DNA of 49,253 nucleotides from Bacteroidaceae bacterium (GTDB lineage Bacteria > Bacteroidota > Bacteroidia > Bacteroidales > Bacteroidaceae): positions 1 through 49,253 of the forward strand of contig JAFTEV010000050.1 in assembly GCA_017453465.1 (NCBI GenBank), read 5' to 3'. Position 1 is the stretch's first letter, and each line of letters starts with the position of its first letter. The position numbers and the translations under genes were made by a program. Below are positions 8,162 through 16,998 of this stretch, piece after piece. Below the pieces are notes generated by a model. The model saw only the letters and a program-made list of their open reading frames with translations. It ran no database searches and was not told the DNA's origin.

Positions 8162-8204
8162 TTTTGCCCCAAAAACAATAAAATCCTTATCTTTTGGGGC
8201 AAAA
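8162..8204. repeat. 13-bp perfect inverted repeat upstream of the ATPase
   Basis: ttttgccccaaaa (8162-8174) and ttttggggcaaaa (8192-8204) are perfectly complementary with a 17-nt loop. It lies 38-81 bases upstream of a TACCTTTG box (8242-8249), so an operator or a terminator of upstream transcription are both possible. Confidence 0.6.
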
Positions 8205-8241
8205 ACATGCTATCAAATGGCTTTTTCTCAATAATTGTTTG

Positions 8242-8249
8242 TACCTTTG
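8242..8249 (+). promoter_or_regulatory. -7 box upstream of the DUF234-type ATPase
   Basis: TACCTTTG, 22 bases before the ATG. No clear TTTG is present 19-20 bases upstream, so the match rests on the -7 element. Confidence 0.5.
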
Positions 8250-8271
8250 CCAGCAAATAATAGATATTAAT

Positions 8272-9717
8272 ATGGAACAGAAACTTATTGCAAGAGACAG
8301 AGAGTGCTCTATGTTACGGGACTGCATGGAGTCAGACCGTTCTGAATTTGTTATCGTATATGGAAGAAGGCGTGTGGGAAAGACCTTCCTCATAGATCAG
8401 TACTTCAAGATGAATTATGATTTCAGTTTCGTGGGCTCGCATCGTTCCACGCAAAGGGTTCAACTACGTAACTTTGGGAAGGTCATGAAACAGTATGCAG
8501 GGTTGAAGACTGTACCAAAGTATGCCGACTGGTTTGATGCCTTTGATGCGCTGGAGGAACATCTTGGCAATCTTCCAGCCAACAGGAAGAAAGTAGTGTT
8601 TTTCGACGAAATGCCTTGGATAGACACACAAAAGTCAGACTTTGTTGAAGCCTTGGAGAACTTCTGGAACGGGTGGGCTAACCGTCGGAACGATATTGTC
8701 TTTGTAGGGTCTGGTTCGGCAACATCATGGATGGTTGACAAACTGATTGAAAATCAAGGTGGGCTTCATGCTCGCATCACTGCAAACATCTATCTACGTC
8801 CTTTCAACCTTAAAGAGACAGAAGAATACCTACGCTTTCATCACTGCAAATGGGATCGATACCAGATAGCGCAGTGTTACATGCTCTTTGGTGGAGTTCC
8901 TTTCTACCTTAGTCTTTTGAAGACGAATCAGAGTCTTGTCCAAAATGTTGACCGACTGTGCTTTGCCCCGAATGCCCCACTTCGAATAGAGTTTGAGGAA
9001 CTATATACGGCACTTTTCAAACATGCCGACCAGTATATCTCTGTGGTAAAAACTCTCAGCCAACATAAAGAAGGAATGACCCGGAACGACATGATGAAAG
9101 CTCTGAAAATAGAAGGCCGCAATCTCACCGCAGTACTCCGCAATCTGGAACGCTGCGACTTCATTGCCAAAATGGCTCGCTTCCCTAACAAGTCAACCGA
9201 TGCCATTTACAGACTGGTTGACTTTTATACCTTATTTTATTATAAGTTCCTTGCCGAAGACCTGTCGGGCGATGAAATGTGGTGGAGCCATAATTTTCAG
9301 TCACACAGCGTAGAAGCCTGGATGGGCAGGGCATTCGAACTGCTTTGCCTCTGCCACGTAGGGCAGATAAAGAGGGCACTTGGTATCTCCGGAATGGCAA
9401 CCAGTGTTTCCTCATGGCGGCATTTGGCAGACAAGGCCAATCAAGACCCAGCCAAGAGGGAAGGCGCACAGATTGACCTTATCATCGACCGTGCCGACCG
9501 CATGGTGCATCTTTGCGAGATGAAGTTCAGCGTCGGTCCTTATGAGCTAAAGGATGTATACGAAAAGAAACTGCGCCAGCGGATGACAATCTTCCGTGAA
9601 GCCACGAAATGTACAAAAGCACTGGTGAATACGTTTGTTACAACATTCGGTGTAGCTGACGGAATGCACAAAAGCATTGTAAACAGCGAAGTGACATTAG
9701 ATGAACTTTTTAATTAA
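8272..9717 (+). CDS. AAA-family ATP-binding protein with DUF234-type C-terminus
   Basis: A 481-aa protein of the archaeal-type ATPase/DUF234 group common in Bacteroidetes. Walker A is GRRRVGKT (residues 31-38); Walker B is VVFFDEMPW (near 105), followed by a sensor-like FVGSGSA. The middle region contains a winged-helix-like segment (KEGMTRNDMMKALKIEGRNLTAVLRNLERCDFI), and the C-terminus holds a PD-(D/E)xK-like core: AQIDLIIDRADRMVHLCEMKFS, with D...E-x-K. The start at 8272 is chosen because it directly precedes the conserved N-terminus and follows a TACCTTTG box. The biological role of this family is not established; a defence or mobile-element link is only speculation. Confidence 0.85.
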   Translation: MEQKLIARDRECSMLRDCMESDRSEFVIVYGRRRVGKTFLIDQYFKMNYDFSFVGSHRSTQRVQLRNFGKVMKQYAGLKTVPKYADWFDAFDALEEHLGNLPANRKKVVFFDEMPWIDTQKSDFVEALENFWNGWANRRNDIVFVGSGSATSWMVDKLIENQGGLHARITANIYLRPFNLKETEEYLRFHHCKWDRYQIAQCYMLFGGVPFYLSLLKTNQSLVQNVDRLCFAPNAPLRIEFEELYTALFKHADQYISVVKTLSQHKEGMTRNDMMKALKIEGRNLTAVLRNLERCDFIAKMARFPNKSTDAIYRLVDFYTLFYYKFLAEDLSGDEMWWSHNFQSHSVEAWMGRAFELLCLCHVGQIKRALGISGMATSVSSWRHLADKANQDPAKREGAQIDLIIDRADRMVHLCEMKFSVGPYELKDVYEKKLRQRMTIFREATKCTKALVNTFVTTFGVADGMHKSIVNSEVTLDELFN

Positions 9718-9756
9718 TCAAGCCCTCAGCGGCTTTACTTACAAGACAGGAGCGCA

Positions 9757-9822
9757 TCGCTACACGCACAGAGTCACAACTTATGGGGTATAAGGTCTTC
9801 GCTACAGGCACAGTGTCACAAC
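9757..9822. repeat. Pair of 24-bp imperfect direct repeats
   Basis: 9757-9780 and 9799-9822 both read tcgctaca..cacag.gtcacaac with two mismatches, 42 bp apart. They lie in the convergent gap 9718-9980, which holds no gene. Confidence 0.6.
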
Positions 9823-9936
9823 AAACTGAGGTCAAGTGTAAGAAAAACTTCTCAGGACATGAAGTTTCTCATCATCTTTTCCACAAAGTGTGCGGCAATA
9901 CCAGAAATTAGAGGTTTCTATGTACTTTTCAGTATC

Positions 9937-9968
9937 CATTCCTAATTCCTCATTCCTCATCCCTAATT
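9937..9968. repeat. Tandem attcct words between convergent genes
   Basis: The stretch reads as repeated attcctaa / attcctc / atccctaatt words just beyond the TonB-receptor stop. It belongs to the same class of short-word tandem repeats seen elsewhere in the window. Confidence 0.5.
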
Positions 9969-9980
9969 AAGCATTACGAC

Positions 9981-12521
9981 CTAATACCCCATTCGTGAGG
10001 TATCCACTTCCTTCTTTTTCTTTTCCTTGAAGTTACCAATGCGATGGATTATGGTGAAGGAAGCGTTGACGTAGTCCATCCAGACACGCATTGTGAAATC
10101 CTGAGCCAGCAGTGCTGAACGAGTACAGAAGTGTCCGTTCTGCACGTTATTGCCGCTGGCAGTCAGGCTCCACTGCCCACGGGGAGAAGTCCAACGAAGC
10201 GAGGCGTTCAGCCTGAACACAGGCGCAATGTCGTACACACCCTGTATCGCCTTCGACTGAAACCTGGGGTTCAGCACAAACTGAATGTTGTGGCGTGCCG
10301 ACAGCCTGGCAACGGCTGTGCCGCTGAGGATGGCCGAGATCTGCGTGCGATTGAAGGGCAGGTCGAAGAAACTGCTGCTCTTGTCGTGCCGAAAGACACC
10401 TGTCGCCGTGACATTGCCGTGCAGCCAACTGCCTACACGGAACTGGACAGATGCCTGCAAGCCACAATAGTTGGAGAAGTCGAAATTCGTCTCCTTCATA
10501 ATGACCGCCATGCGGTCCAACGGCTGATAGGCCAGCTGCACCGAGTAGTTGGGCTGGAACTGCGCAAAGGCCGTAAACGTGTACCTGCGGTTCCACTGCC
10601 ACATCAGGTTCAGCCCATAGCTCGACGCAGGTTTCAGGTCGGGGTTGCCCCAAATCTCGCTGTAGGCCGACGAGTAGAAGATGCTGCTCATGGTGCTCCA
10701 GTAGCTGGGATAGACCGACTCGGAACTGAAGCTGAGGTTCAGCACGTGCTTCGGACTGATGGTCCACATCGCATTGAAGACTGGATAGATGCGCCATTCG
10801 TTCCACTTTGTGGCATGATACTGCTCCGCACTTACCGATGCCTCCACGTTCAGCCCCTCCCCTATCTGTTTGCTTGCACCGGCATAAACATTCAGGATGC
10901 GCTCGTTGTAATCCACACGGCTGGTGGCATTGGCCACTTCGCGGCGATGCTCGTCCAGCGTCGTCTGGTAGCTGTTGTTGCCAGTGAACTGTGCCTTTGC
11001 CCCGTACATCAGTTCCCAGCCTCCCCTCAAGGCGTGCGTCTGGTCTGCCGTGAAAAGCCACTTGCCGACCCGCTGCCTGCTATCCACAAAGAGGTTGCGA
11101 CTGCGGTCGTACATCTTGCCGTCCAGGTGCTGCGTCCGTGGGTTCTGGTAGTTGGTGTAGGATGCACCCAGTTGCAAACCAAACGGAGCTGTGTAGCTCA
11201 GGTCAATGTTGTGCAGATAGTCGTGTTCCGACGACCGCTGCACAGACATCGTCGTGCCCGTTGTCGTGTTGACAGGCTTAGCCGAAACCCAGTTGCCCGT
11301 ATAGGCAGCGTTCAGGCGGTGGTCATCGCTGAAAGCATAGTCCACGCCGACGCGGTACTCATGGTTGATGCCGCAACTTTTCTGTCGGGTCACGTCGCTG
11401 TAGGGAATGCGGCGGCCATCAGCCAGCAGGTGGTTAGCCTCGTGCTCTACCTGTCCGTAGCCCACACCGTCAATGAACGTGTAAGAGACATCCAGCCCAA
11501 ACTTGTCGTGATTATAGATGAAGCTGCCGCCAATGCGCCCCGTCCCATACTTGTGCTGCCGCCAGGTTCCCTGCAACTGGCCAGAGAGCTGGTTGGTGCC
11601 CGCAAAGTCCTTGGTCACCACATTGATGGCCATGCCGCGCACATGATACTTCAGCGGAGCCGACGGCATGACCTCTGCCCTGGCCAGCATAGCGGCGGGC
11701 ATATTCTTCAGCCGTTCAGCCACCTGTTCTGCACTCAGTGTGGTAGGCTTGCCATTGATAATCAGTGTGACGGGCCGGCCCGCAAACATCAGTCCGCTGC
11801 CCGTCTCGGTCACGCCCGAAATGCGGGTCAAGGCTTCGTAGGCATCATTGGCCGGATAGACTTGCAGCAGCGTGGGCATATCATAGACCAAGCAACCATT
11901 CTTCGTGCTCGAAAAGATGCGCTCGCCCCGTATCTGCACACTGCCCAGCATGATGATTTCGGGCTGCATCTGTATCGTGCCCAGGTCGTCGCCGCCGCAG
12001 AGCCGATAGACCGTCTTGTAGCCCACGAAGGAAATGCGGGCCAGCACCGTAGCCGAATCATGGGGAACAACAAAATAGCCGCCCTCGTTGGAAACACCGC
12101 CACCCAGCAGCGTAGAGTCCTGGGGCGAAAGCAGGGCAATGTTAGCGTATGCCACAGGCTCGTCGTGCTCACCCACGATGCGACCCGTCAAGTGGTGGCG
12201 AGCCTTGTGCGTACACTCCACAAAGATTTTCTTCTCCGCTGGGTCCTGCGTGTCGAGGCTAACGCGGATGGGATAGAAGCCCACCATCTGCTGGATGGCA
12301 TCGGGCAGCGGCTTGTTCCTGACGGTGGTCGTGATGCGGAAGTCCTCCAGTTCGTCGTAAAGGAAATAAAGCGTGTAGTCCGTCTGCTGTTCGCTGAGTT
12401 CGCGCAGCGCGTCGGACAGCGACACATTATTATATATATGGCTGATGCGTTGTGCCCGTAACACGCCGAACAGGAAGAAAGCCAAGAGAAAGGGGGTAAT
12501 GCGTTTCATGCTGCTGCTCAC
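9981..12521 (-). CDS. TonB-dependent outer-membrane receptor with STN signalling domain
   Basis: An 846-residue outer-membrane receptor. After the signal peptide (MKRITPFLLAFFLFGVLRA) comes an STN-like domain (about 30-85, LSDALRELSEQQTDYTLYF), then a carboxypeptidase-regulatory-like domain (about 112-195), a plug (about 215-310, with LIINGKPTTLS and INVVTKDF) and a C-terminal barrel of the OMP_b-brl_3 type. The STN domain is what transducing receptors use to contact a FecR-type anti-sigma factor, and the two genes just upstream encode that factor and a sigma factor. The GTG at 12521 overlaps the anti-sigma stop by four bases; the ATG at 12509 is the alternative. No SusD partner is visible, so the ligand is unknown. 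Confidence 0.9.
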   Translation of the reverse strand: MSSSMKRITPFLLAFFLFGVLRAQRISHIYNNVSLSDALRELSEQQTDYTLYFLYDELEDFRITTTVRNKPLPDAIQQMVGFYPIRVSLDTQDPAEKKIFVECTHKARHHLTGRIVGEHDEPVAYANIALLSPQDSTLLGGGVSNEGGYFVVPHDSATVLARISFVGYKTVYRLCGGDDLGTIQMQPEIIMLGSVQIRGERIFSSTKNGCLVYDMPTLLQVYPANDAYEALTRISGVTETGSGLMFAGRPVTLIINGKPTTLSAEQVAERLKNMPAAMLARAEVMPSAPLKYHVRGMAINVVTKDFAGTNQLSGQLQGTWRQHKYGTGRIGGSFIYNHDKFGLDVSYTFIDGVGYGQVEHEANHLLADGRRIPYSDVTRQKSCGINHEYRVGVDYAFSDDHRLNAAYTGNWVSAKPVNTTTGTTMSVQRSSEHDYLHNIDLSYTAPFGLQLGASYTNYQNPRTQHLDGKMYDRSRNLFVDSRQRVGKWLFTADQTHALRGGWELMYGAKAQFTGNNSYQTTLDEHRREVANATSRVDYNERILNVYAGASKQIGEGLNVEASVSAEQYHATKWNEWRIYPVFNAMWTISPKHVLNLSFSSESVYPSYWSTMSSIFYSSAYSEIWGNPDLKPASSYGLNLMWQWNRRYTFTAFAQFQPNYSVQLAYQPLDRMAVIMKETNFDFSNYCGLQASVQFRVGSWLHGNVTATGVFRHDKSSSFFDLPFNRTQISAILSGTAVARLSARHNIQFVLNPRFQSKAIQGVYDIAPVFRLNASLRWTSPRGQWSLTASGNNVQNGHFCTRSALLAQDFTMRVWMDYVNASFTIIHRIGNFKEKKKKEVDTSRMGY

Positions 12522-13150
12522 TCTACGACAAGTTGATGACTCTGCTGCGTGATGTGCAACCGCTCAAAGTGGTTGAGGTTCTCCACCACCTTCTCTATGC
12601 CCTGCCCACGGTTCCACGTGAAGTGGAAACGCAGACTGCGCACATCGTCGTTCATAAAGATGACTTCCGCACCATAATGAGCGGCAATCTCCGTCAGCAT
12701 CTTTTCCAGCGGCACGTTGTCGAAGACAACAGGCTCCGTGCCGAGCGTGTCGGGGGCATCCAGCTTTTCATCCACCTGCACACCTGCCTCCACCTCTGTC
12801 TGTGACGGCTGCGACAGCTGGCGGTGGCGCACATAGTGAATCGTGGCGTAGGTAAGGCTCGACACCAGCAGCACGCCCACGAAGGAAGCCGCCACCTTCA
12901 GCCTCATCCGTCTGGGCTGCTGGCAGTGGTGCACAAGATGTTTCTGTTCAAATCTTTGCCATGCCTTGTCCACATCCACGCGGCGGCAGTGCTGGCGATG
13001 CCGGTAGGCTTGTCGCGTTGCCACCATCAGGCGGTAAGTCTCCCTTGCCGTCTCGTCCCCGCCGATGAAGTCGCGGATGTCCTGCTCAGAATAGGCTTCG
13101 GGGTTGTCGAGCATTTCCAGTAAGCGGGTAGTGCTGTCTTGAGTTTCCAT
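12518..13150 (-). CDS. Short FecR-like anti-sigma factor with DUF4974-type C-terminus
   Basis: A 210-aa inner-membrane regulator. The N-terminal 70 residues form the cytoplasmic sigma-binding part, a hydrophobic segment (LKVAASFVGVLLVSSLTYATI) spans the membrane near residues 83-103, and the C-terminal 70 residues (from VVFDNVPLEKMLTEIAAHYGAEVIF) look like DUF4974/STN. The middle FecR domain of typical family members is missing, so the protein is about 100 residues short. The ATG at 13150 is chosen over an upstream in-frame Met because it begins the METQDS N-terminus. The stop overlaps the receptor start. By family logic it holds the adjacent sigma factor until the receptor signals. Confidence 0.82.
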   Translation of the reverse strand: METQDSTTRLLEMLDNPEAYSEQDIRDFIGGDETARETYRLMVATRQAYRHRQHCRRVDVDKAWQRFEQKHLVHHCQQPRRMRLKVAASFVGVLLVSSLTYATIHYVRHRQLSQPSQTEVEAGVQVDEKLDAPDTLGTEPVVFDNVPLEKMLTEIAAHYGAEVIFMNDDVRSLRFHFTWNRGQGIEKVVENLNHFERLHITQQSHQLVVE

Positions 13151-13187
13151 AACATTTGCTTTTAAGTGACTTCTATATATTGAAGAC

Positions 13188-13257
13188 AGAGACACAGAGG
13201 CACAGAGATTTACTTTATATATTCATCATTTCCTGACACCTGAACCTCTGTGTCTCT
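13188..13257. repeat. Short-word dyad between sigma and anti-sigma genes
   Basis: agagacacagagg (13188-13200) pairs perfectly with cctctgtgtctct (13245-13257), and both arms continue as runs of acagag/ctctgtg words. It sits in the 145-bp leader of the anti-sigma gene and could form a hairpin that separates expression of the two genes. Confidence 0.65.
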
Positions 13258-13295
13258 GTGCCTCTTGTTCAAAACTTGATTTATAGAACATACTT

Positions 13296-13784
13296 TTAAC
13301 GTCTAAACTGGGTTCTGATGTCGTTGACCGACTGGCTGAGGTACTTGAAGACCGTCTTGAGGTTCATGTCCAGCCGAAGGGCAATCTCCCGCAGTGTCAG
13401 TCCCTCTTCAAACCGCAGGCGGAAGATGCTTCTGTGCGGCTCACGGAAGCGGCTCTCAGCATAGGTCGTGATGGCCTCCAACAGCTCTGCCTCAGCTTCC
13501 GCCAGCCGTCCACCAGCCTCCACATCCAGCGAATACAGGTTGTGCACCCGCTCCTTCAACGTCTTCTGCTTCATTCGGTTCAGGCATCCGTTGCGCACCG
13601 CCGTCAGCAGGTAAGCCCTCATCTTCCCCTCGCAAGGCAGGGCACCCACCTCCATGAGCCGCACAAACACATCTTGCACCACGTCCTCAGCCTCTTCGTC
13701 CGTATAGAGCAACGTGTCAGCCACACGCATCATCTCGCCGTAATACTGCCGAAAGAGCCCTTCAAGTATCGTCTCGTCAATCAT
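13296..13784 (-). CDS. ECF-type RNA polymerase sigma factor
   Basis: A 162-aa sigma-70 family protein of the ECF group. Region 2 is visible as FRQYYGEMMRVADTLLYTDEEAEDVVQDVFVRLME (residues 11-45) and region 4 as FRLRFEEGLTLREIALRLDMNLKTVFKYLSQSVNDIRTQ near the C-terminus. Gene order sigma, anti-sigma, TonB receptor is the FecI-FecR-FecA layout, so it probably directs expression of the receptor and perhaps other envelope genes. The 112 bp after its start contain no repeat or obvious terminator. Confidence 0.93.
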   Translation of the reverse strand: MIDETILEGLFRQYYGEMMRVADTLLYTDEEAEDVVQDVFVRLMEVGALPCEGKMRAYLLTAVRNGCLNRMKQKTLKERVHNLYSLDVEAGGRLAEAEAELLEAITTYAESRFREPHRSIFRLRFEEGLTLREIALRLDMNLKTVFKYLSQSVNDIRTQFRR

Positions 13785-13952
13785 TTCAGATTCCTTTTCA
13801 CACTAAAGACAACCAGCCCAACCTTTTTTCTACAGAAACGCAAACTTTTTTCAATTTAGGACACTCCCTTGGTTTGCTAATATAATATCATCAAATTCTA
13901 TTTTACTTTCCCATGCTGTTCGTATGTTTCTTAAACTATACTCCGGCCCAAA

Positions 13953-14585
13953 TCAAATGCCTCCTGCATAAAGCCTGTCAATCTCTTCTTGCAGATTGGC
14001 CAGGAACTTTCCTGCGTGAGCACCATCCATCTGGGTGTGGTGGAACTGGAAGGAAACAGAAAGCTTGTAGCGAAACCACCGATTCCTGTATCGGCCCCAA
14101 ATCAAGAATGGATTATTGAAAATGCCGCTGTTCATGCCCACGGCTCCGTCAATCTCGGTGTCAACAATGGCCGATGTGCCAATAACCATACACTCAGCCG
14201 ACAAGTCACGGTCTGTGCAACTTTCTGCAACCTGCAAGGTGTACTCCAAATACTGCAGATTGAACTGTTCGATGTCTTCAGTGAAGAGGATGTCGCAGGA
14301 AGAGACCTCCCCCGCCTTGTTCTTGACGATGGTGTTGACAGCGAGAAAGTCGTACTGCATCAGTTTGTCGCCGACAGGCAGGAGAAAGAACTCCTTCACG
14401 GAAGAAGCGGCTTTGCCGATGCACCAGTCCAGCAGCATATTGAACTTGTACCCCCGCTTCCGGCTGATTCTTACCAGTCGCGTAACATCGACAGTCTTGA
14501 AGAATGTGACCATCGGACCAGGAGCCTTCATCCATAAATCAAAGGCTTGGGCGCGGCTGGTTTCTTTCGGATTTACTTCACGCAT
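13953..14585 (-). CDS. CatA-like chloramphenicol/O-acetyltransferase
   Basis: A 210-aa member of the chloramphenicol acetyltransferase (CATA) superfamily. The catalytic signature HHTQMDG at residues 182-188 corresponds to the family HHxxxDG. MLLDWCIGKAASSVKEF and the FxFHH strand fit the fold, and the length matches trimeric CATs (about 210-220 aa). Bacteroidetes chromosomes often carry such xenobiotic acetyltransferases without known substrate; chloramphenicol resistance should not be assumed. It has its own promoter at 14629-14660. Confidence 0.85.
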   Translation of the reverse strand: MREVNPKETSRAQAFDLWMKAPGPMVTFFKTVDVTRLVRISRKRGYKFNMLLDWCIGKAASSVKEFFLLPVGDKLMQYDFLAVNTIVKNKAGEVSSCDILFTEDIEQFNLQYLEYTLQVAESCTDRDLSAECMVIGTSAIVDTEIDGAVGMNSGIFNNPFLIWGRYRNRWFRYKLSVSFQFHHTQMDGAHAGKFLANLQEEIDRLYAGGI

Positions 14586-14628
14586 AAATTGAATTTTACT
14601 TACTTATTACTTAGCTTGTCTGGTGGTG

Positions 14629-14660
14629 CGAAGATACTGCTTTTGCCAGAACTTGCCAAA
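14629..14660 (-). promoter_or_regulatory. Promoter of the CatA-like gene
   Basis: On the minus strand TTTG (14657-14660), 20 bases, then TATCTTCG (14629-14636), one base from the TAnnTTTG consensus. The start would fall near 14622, 37 bases before the ATG. Confidence 0.5.
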
Positions 14661-14900
14661 CAATTGGGGAGAAAAAAGGGGATAGACAGACGTGGGAACA
14701 TCATTTTTACATCTGCGTGCCACCTCCGCTTTCTCTCTCCCTACCCTTTTGAAGCCAGCCGCGCCAGGCAGGTTGCACCAAAGACAGCCGTATAATCTTT
14801 TGGCGGGATGCGGGTGTGCGCGCCAGCCAACAGCATTGCAACTTTGGCGGTATAGGAATATTTTTCTGTGATTGCGGGCAAAAAAGTTGAAAAGTGTGGC

Positions 14901-15005
14901 AATGAAAGTTGACGCAACGGCGTTGTTTGTAAAAACAACGAGCGATGTTTGTAGAAACAACGGCGTTGTTTTCAAAAACAACGCCGTTGCGTCAACTTTT
15001 TTCTT
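14901..15005. repeat. Periodic palindrome array B (21-22 bp)
   Basis: Three 20-bp near-palindromes follow at 14922-14941 (cgttgtttgtaaaaacaacg), 14944-14963 (cgatgtttgtagaaacaacg) and 14965-14984 (cgttgttttcaaaaacaacg), a spacing of 22 and 21 bp. Degenerate half-units extend on both sides, and the whole is closed by an outer inverted repeat (agttgacgcaacg against cgttgcgtcaact). It lies in the 732-bp gap 14586-15317, which otherwise holds the CatA promoter, an AMP-ligase promoter and G/T-rich words, but no gene. Confidence 0.75.
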
Positions 15006-15191
15006 CAATGCGGACAAGTCTGAAGTGAAAAGAGAGGGAAAAAATCGTTAAGTGGGCGGGCGGTGAGTATGCACACGGACGGCAGCAAGTGTCCGTTTGC
15101 GCACGGCTGAAAGGGTTGTGCAGTTTTTTTCGCAGTTTTGTGCACATTCGGGGTTAATGCGTGCAAAAGGCTAAAAATAAGGCTTTTTTTA

Positions 15192-15223
15192 TTTGGGGCA
15201 GTGGAGATTAGTCCGTAATTTTG
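15192..15223 (+). promoter_or_regulatory. Promoter of the acyl-CoA synthetase
   Basis: TTTG at 15192-15195, 20 bases, then TAATTTTG at 15216-15223: a full consensus match. The leader would be about 88 nt. Confidence 0.65.
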
Positions 15224-15317
15224 GGGTGTTTTTCTGTTGGCCGGGTGCGGTGTGTGCAGTTTTCAGCACATATAGAATGACCATCATACACGACAAAAAG
15301 AATGTAAATAATAGAAG

Positions 15318-16994
15318 ATGTTAGATAGATTTCTGAAACAAACGACGTTCACGTCACTGGAGGATTTCCAGCAGCATTTCAGTCTGGTGGTGCCTGATGA
15401 TTTCAATTTTGCTTACGACGTGATGGACGGATGGGCGGCGTGTGCTCCTGAGCGGCTGGCCATGATTTGGACCAACGACCAGGGGGCAGAGCGACGCTTC
15501 ACGTTTGCCGACATGAAGCGCGAGTCGGACAAGGCTGCGGGCTTCTTTGCCTCGGTGGGCATCAAGAAGGGCGACATGGTGCTGCTGATCATGAAGCGGC
15601 GCTACCAGTTCTGGACTACGATGCTGGGGCTGCACAAGCTGGGGGCAGTGGCTATTCCGGCCAGCTTTCTGCTGACGAAGAAAGACATTGTGTATCGGGT
15701 GAAGTGCGCTGACATCAAGACAGTCATCTGCTGCGGAGACGACGAGATTCTCCGGCACGTGAACGATGCACAGGCTGAGTGGCCTGCACTGGAGCGGCGC
15801 ATCAGCATCGGCCCTGTGGTGCCCGACGAATGGCTGGACTTCAACAAGGGCGTGGAGGAGGCCAAGCCTTACGTGCGCCCGCTGAAACACAACAAGGCTA
15901 CAGACCCGATGCTGATGTACTTCACGAGCGGCACGAGCGGCCAGCCCAAGATGGTGCTGCACGACCAGACGTATGCCATCGGGCACATCGGCACGGCTGC
16001 CTATTGGCACAACCTGAAGCCTGGAGCCATTCACCTGACGGTGTCGGATTCGGGCTGGGCAAAGTGCGCATGGGGCAAGCTGTACGGGCAGTGGATTGTG
16101 GGGGTGACGCTGTTTGTGTATGACCACGAGAAGTTTACGCCGGCGGACATCTTGCGCAAGATTGAGCAGTACAGGATTACGAGTTTCTGCGCACCGCCAA
16201 CGGTCTATCGCTTTATGATTCGTGAAGACTTGAGCCAGTTTGACCTCTCGTCGCTGAAGTATGCAACGACGGCGGGCGAGGCTCTGAATGCCTCGGTCTA
16301 TCAGAAGTTCCTGGAGATTACGGGGCTGCAAATCAAGGAGGGTTTCGGCCAGTCGGAGACGACTTGCCTGTTGGCCACGCTACCGTGGATTTCCACAAAG
16401 CCGGGGTCGATGGGCGTGCCCATGCCGCAGTATGACGTGAGGCTGGTGAAGGAGAACGGCGAGGTGGTGACACAGCCGGGCGAGCATGGACAGATTGCAG
16501 TCTGCACCAGGGACGGAAAGCCTATCGGCCTGTTCTGCGGCTACTACCGCAATGCGGAGCTGACGAACCTGGCCTGGCACGACGACTTCTACTTCACGGG
16601 CGACGTGGCCTACTTCGACGAGGACGGCTACTACTGGTATGTGGGCCGTGCCGACGATGTCATCAAGAGTTCGGGCTACCGCATTGGTCCCTTCGAGGTG
16701 GAGAGTGCGCTGATGACCCACCCTGCCGTGGTGGAGTGTGCCATCACGGGTGTGCCCGACGAGATTCGCGGACAGGTGGTGAAGGCCACCATCGTGCTGG
16801 GCAAGGAATGGAAAGACAAGGCTGGCGAAGCTCTTGTGAAGGAGCTGCAGAACCACGTGAAGACCATCACGGCTCCCTACAAGTATCCGCGTGTCATTGA
16901 GTTTGTGGACGAACTGCCCAAGACGCACTCCGGCAAGGTTCGCCACAAGGAGATTAGGGAGAAAGATGCAGAAAAGGCGAAATGCAGGGATTAG
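15318..16994 (+). CDS. Acyl-CoA synthetase (AMP-forming, acetyl/medium-chain type)
   Basis: A 558-aa ANL-superfamily ligase that adenylates a carboxylate and transfers it to CoA. Motifs in order: YFTSGTSGQPKMV phosphate loop near residue 203, YATTAGEALN, GFGQSETT, YFTGDVAYFDEDGYYWYVGRADD with the hinge, and the late KTHSGKVRHKEIR containing the catalytic Lys. The sequence is closest in feel to the acetyl-CoA/medium-chain synthetase branch rather than long-chain ligases. The substrate cannot be named; acetate, propionate or an aromatic acid are options. It is a single gene with its own promoter at 15192-15223. Confidence 0.9.
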   Translation: MLDRFLKQTTFTSLEDFQQHFSLVVPDDFNFAYDVMDGWAACAPERLAMIWTNDQGAERRFTFADMKRESDKAAGFFASVGIKKGDMVLLIMKRRYQFWTTMLGLHKLGAVAIPASFLLTKKDIVYRVKCADIKTVICCGDDEILRHVNDAQAEWPALERRISIGPVVPDEWLDFNKGVEEAKPYVRPLKHNKATDPMLMYFTSGTSGQPKMVLHDQTYAIGHIGTAAYWHNLKPGAIHLTVSDSGWAKCAWGKLYGQWIVGVTLFVYDHEKFTPADILRKIEQYRITSFCAPPTVYRFMIREDLSQFDLSSLKYATTAGEALNASVYQKFLEITGLQIKEGFGQSETTCLLATLPWISTKPGSMGVPMPQYDVRLVKENGEVVTQPGEHGQIAVCTRDGKPIGLFCGYYRNAELTNLAWHDDFYFTGDVAYFDEDGYYWYVGRADDVIKSSGYRIGPFEVESALMTHPAVVECAITGVPDEIRGQVVKATIVLGKEWKDKAGEALVKELQNHVKTITAPYKYPRVIEFVDELPKTHSGKVRHKEIREKDAEKAKCRD

Positions 16995-16998
16995 GCGT

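Noticed and set aside
10131-12461. 776-codon plus-strand frame antisense to the TonB receptor
   Set aside because: Long shadow frame, rich in His, Arg and Val, with no domain; the receptor on the minus strand is complete.
13953-14585. Chloramphenicol-resistance gene
   Set aside because: The HHxxxDG motif supports a CatA-like fold only; substrate is not shown and chromosomal members often do not confer resistance.
14607-15017. 136-codon minus-strand frame over array B
   Set aside because: It runs through the palindrome array and the CatA promoter, and has no recognisable domain.
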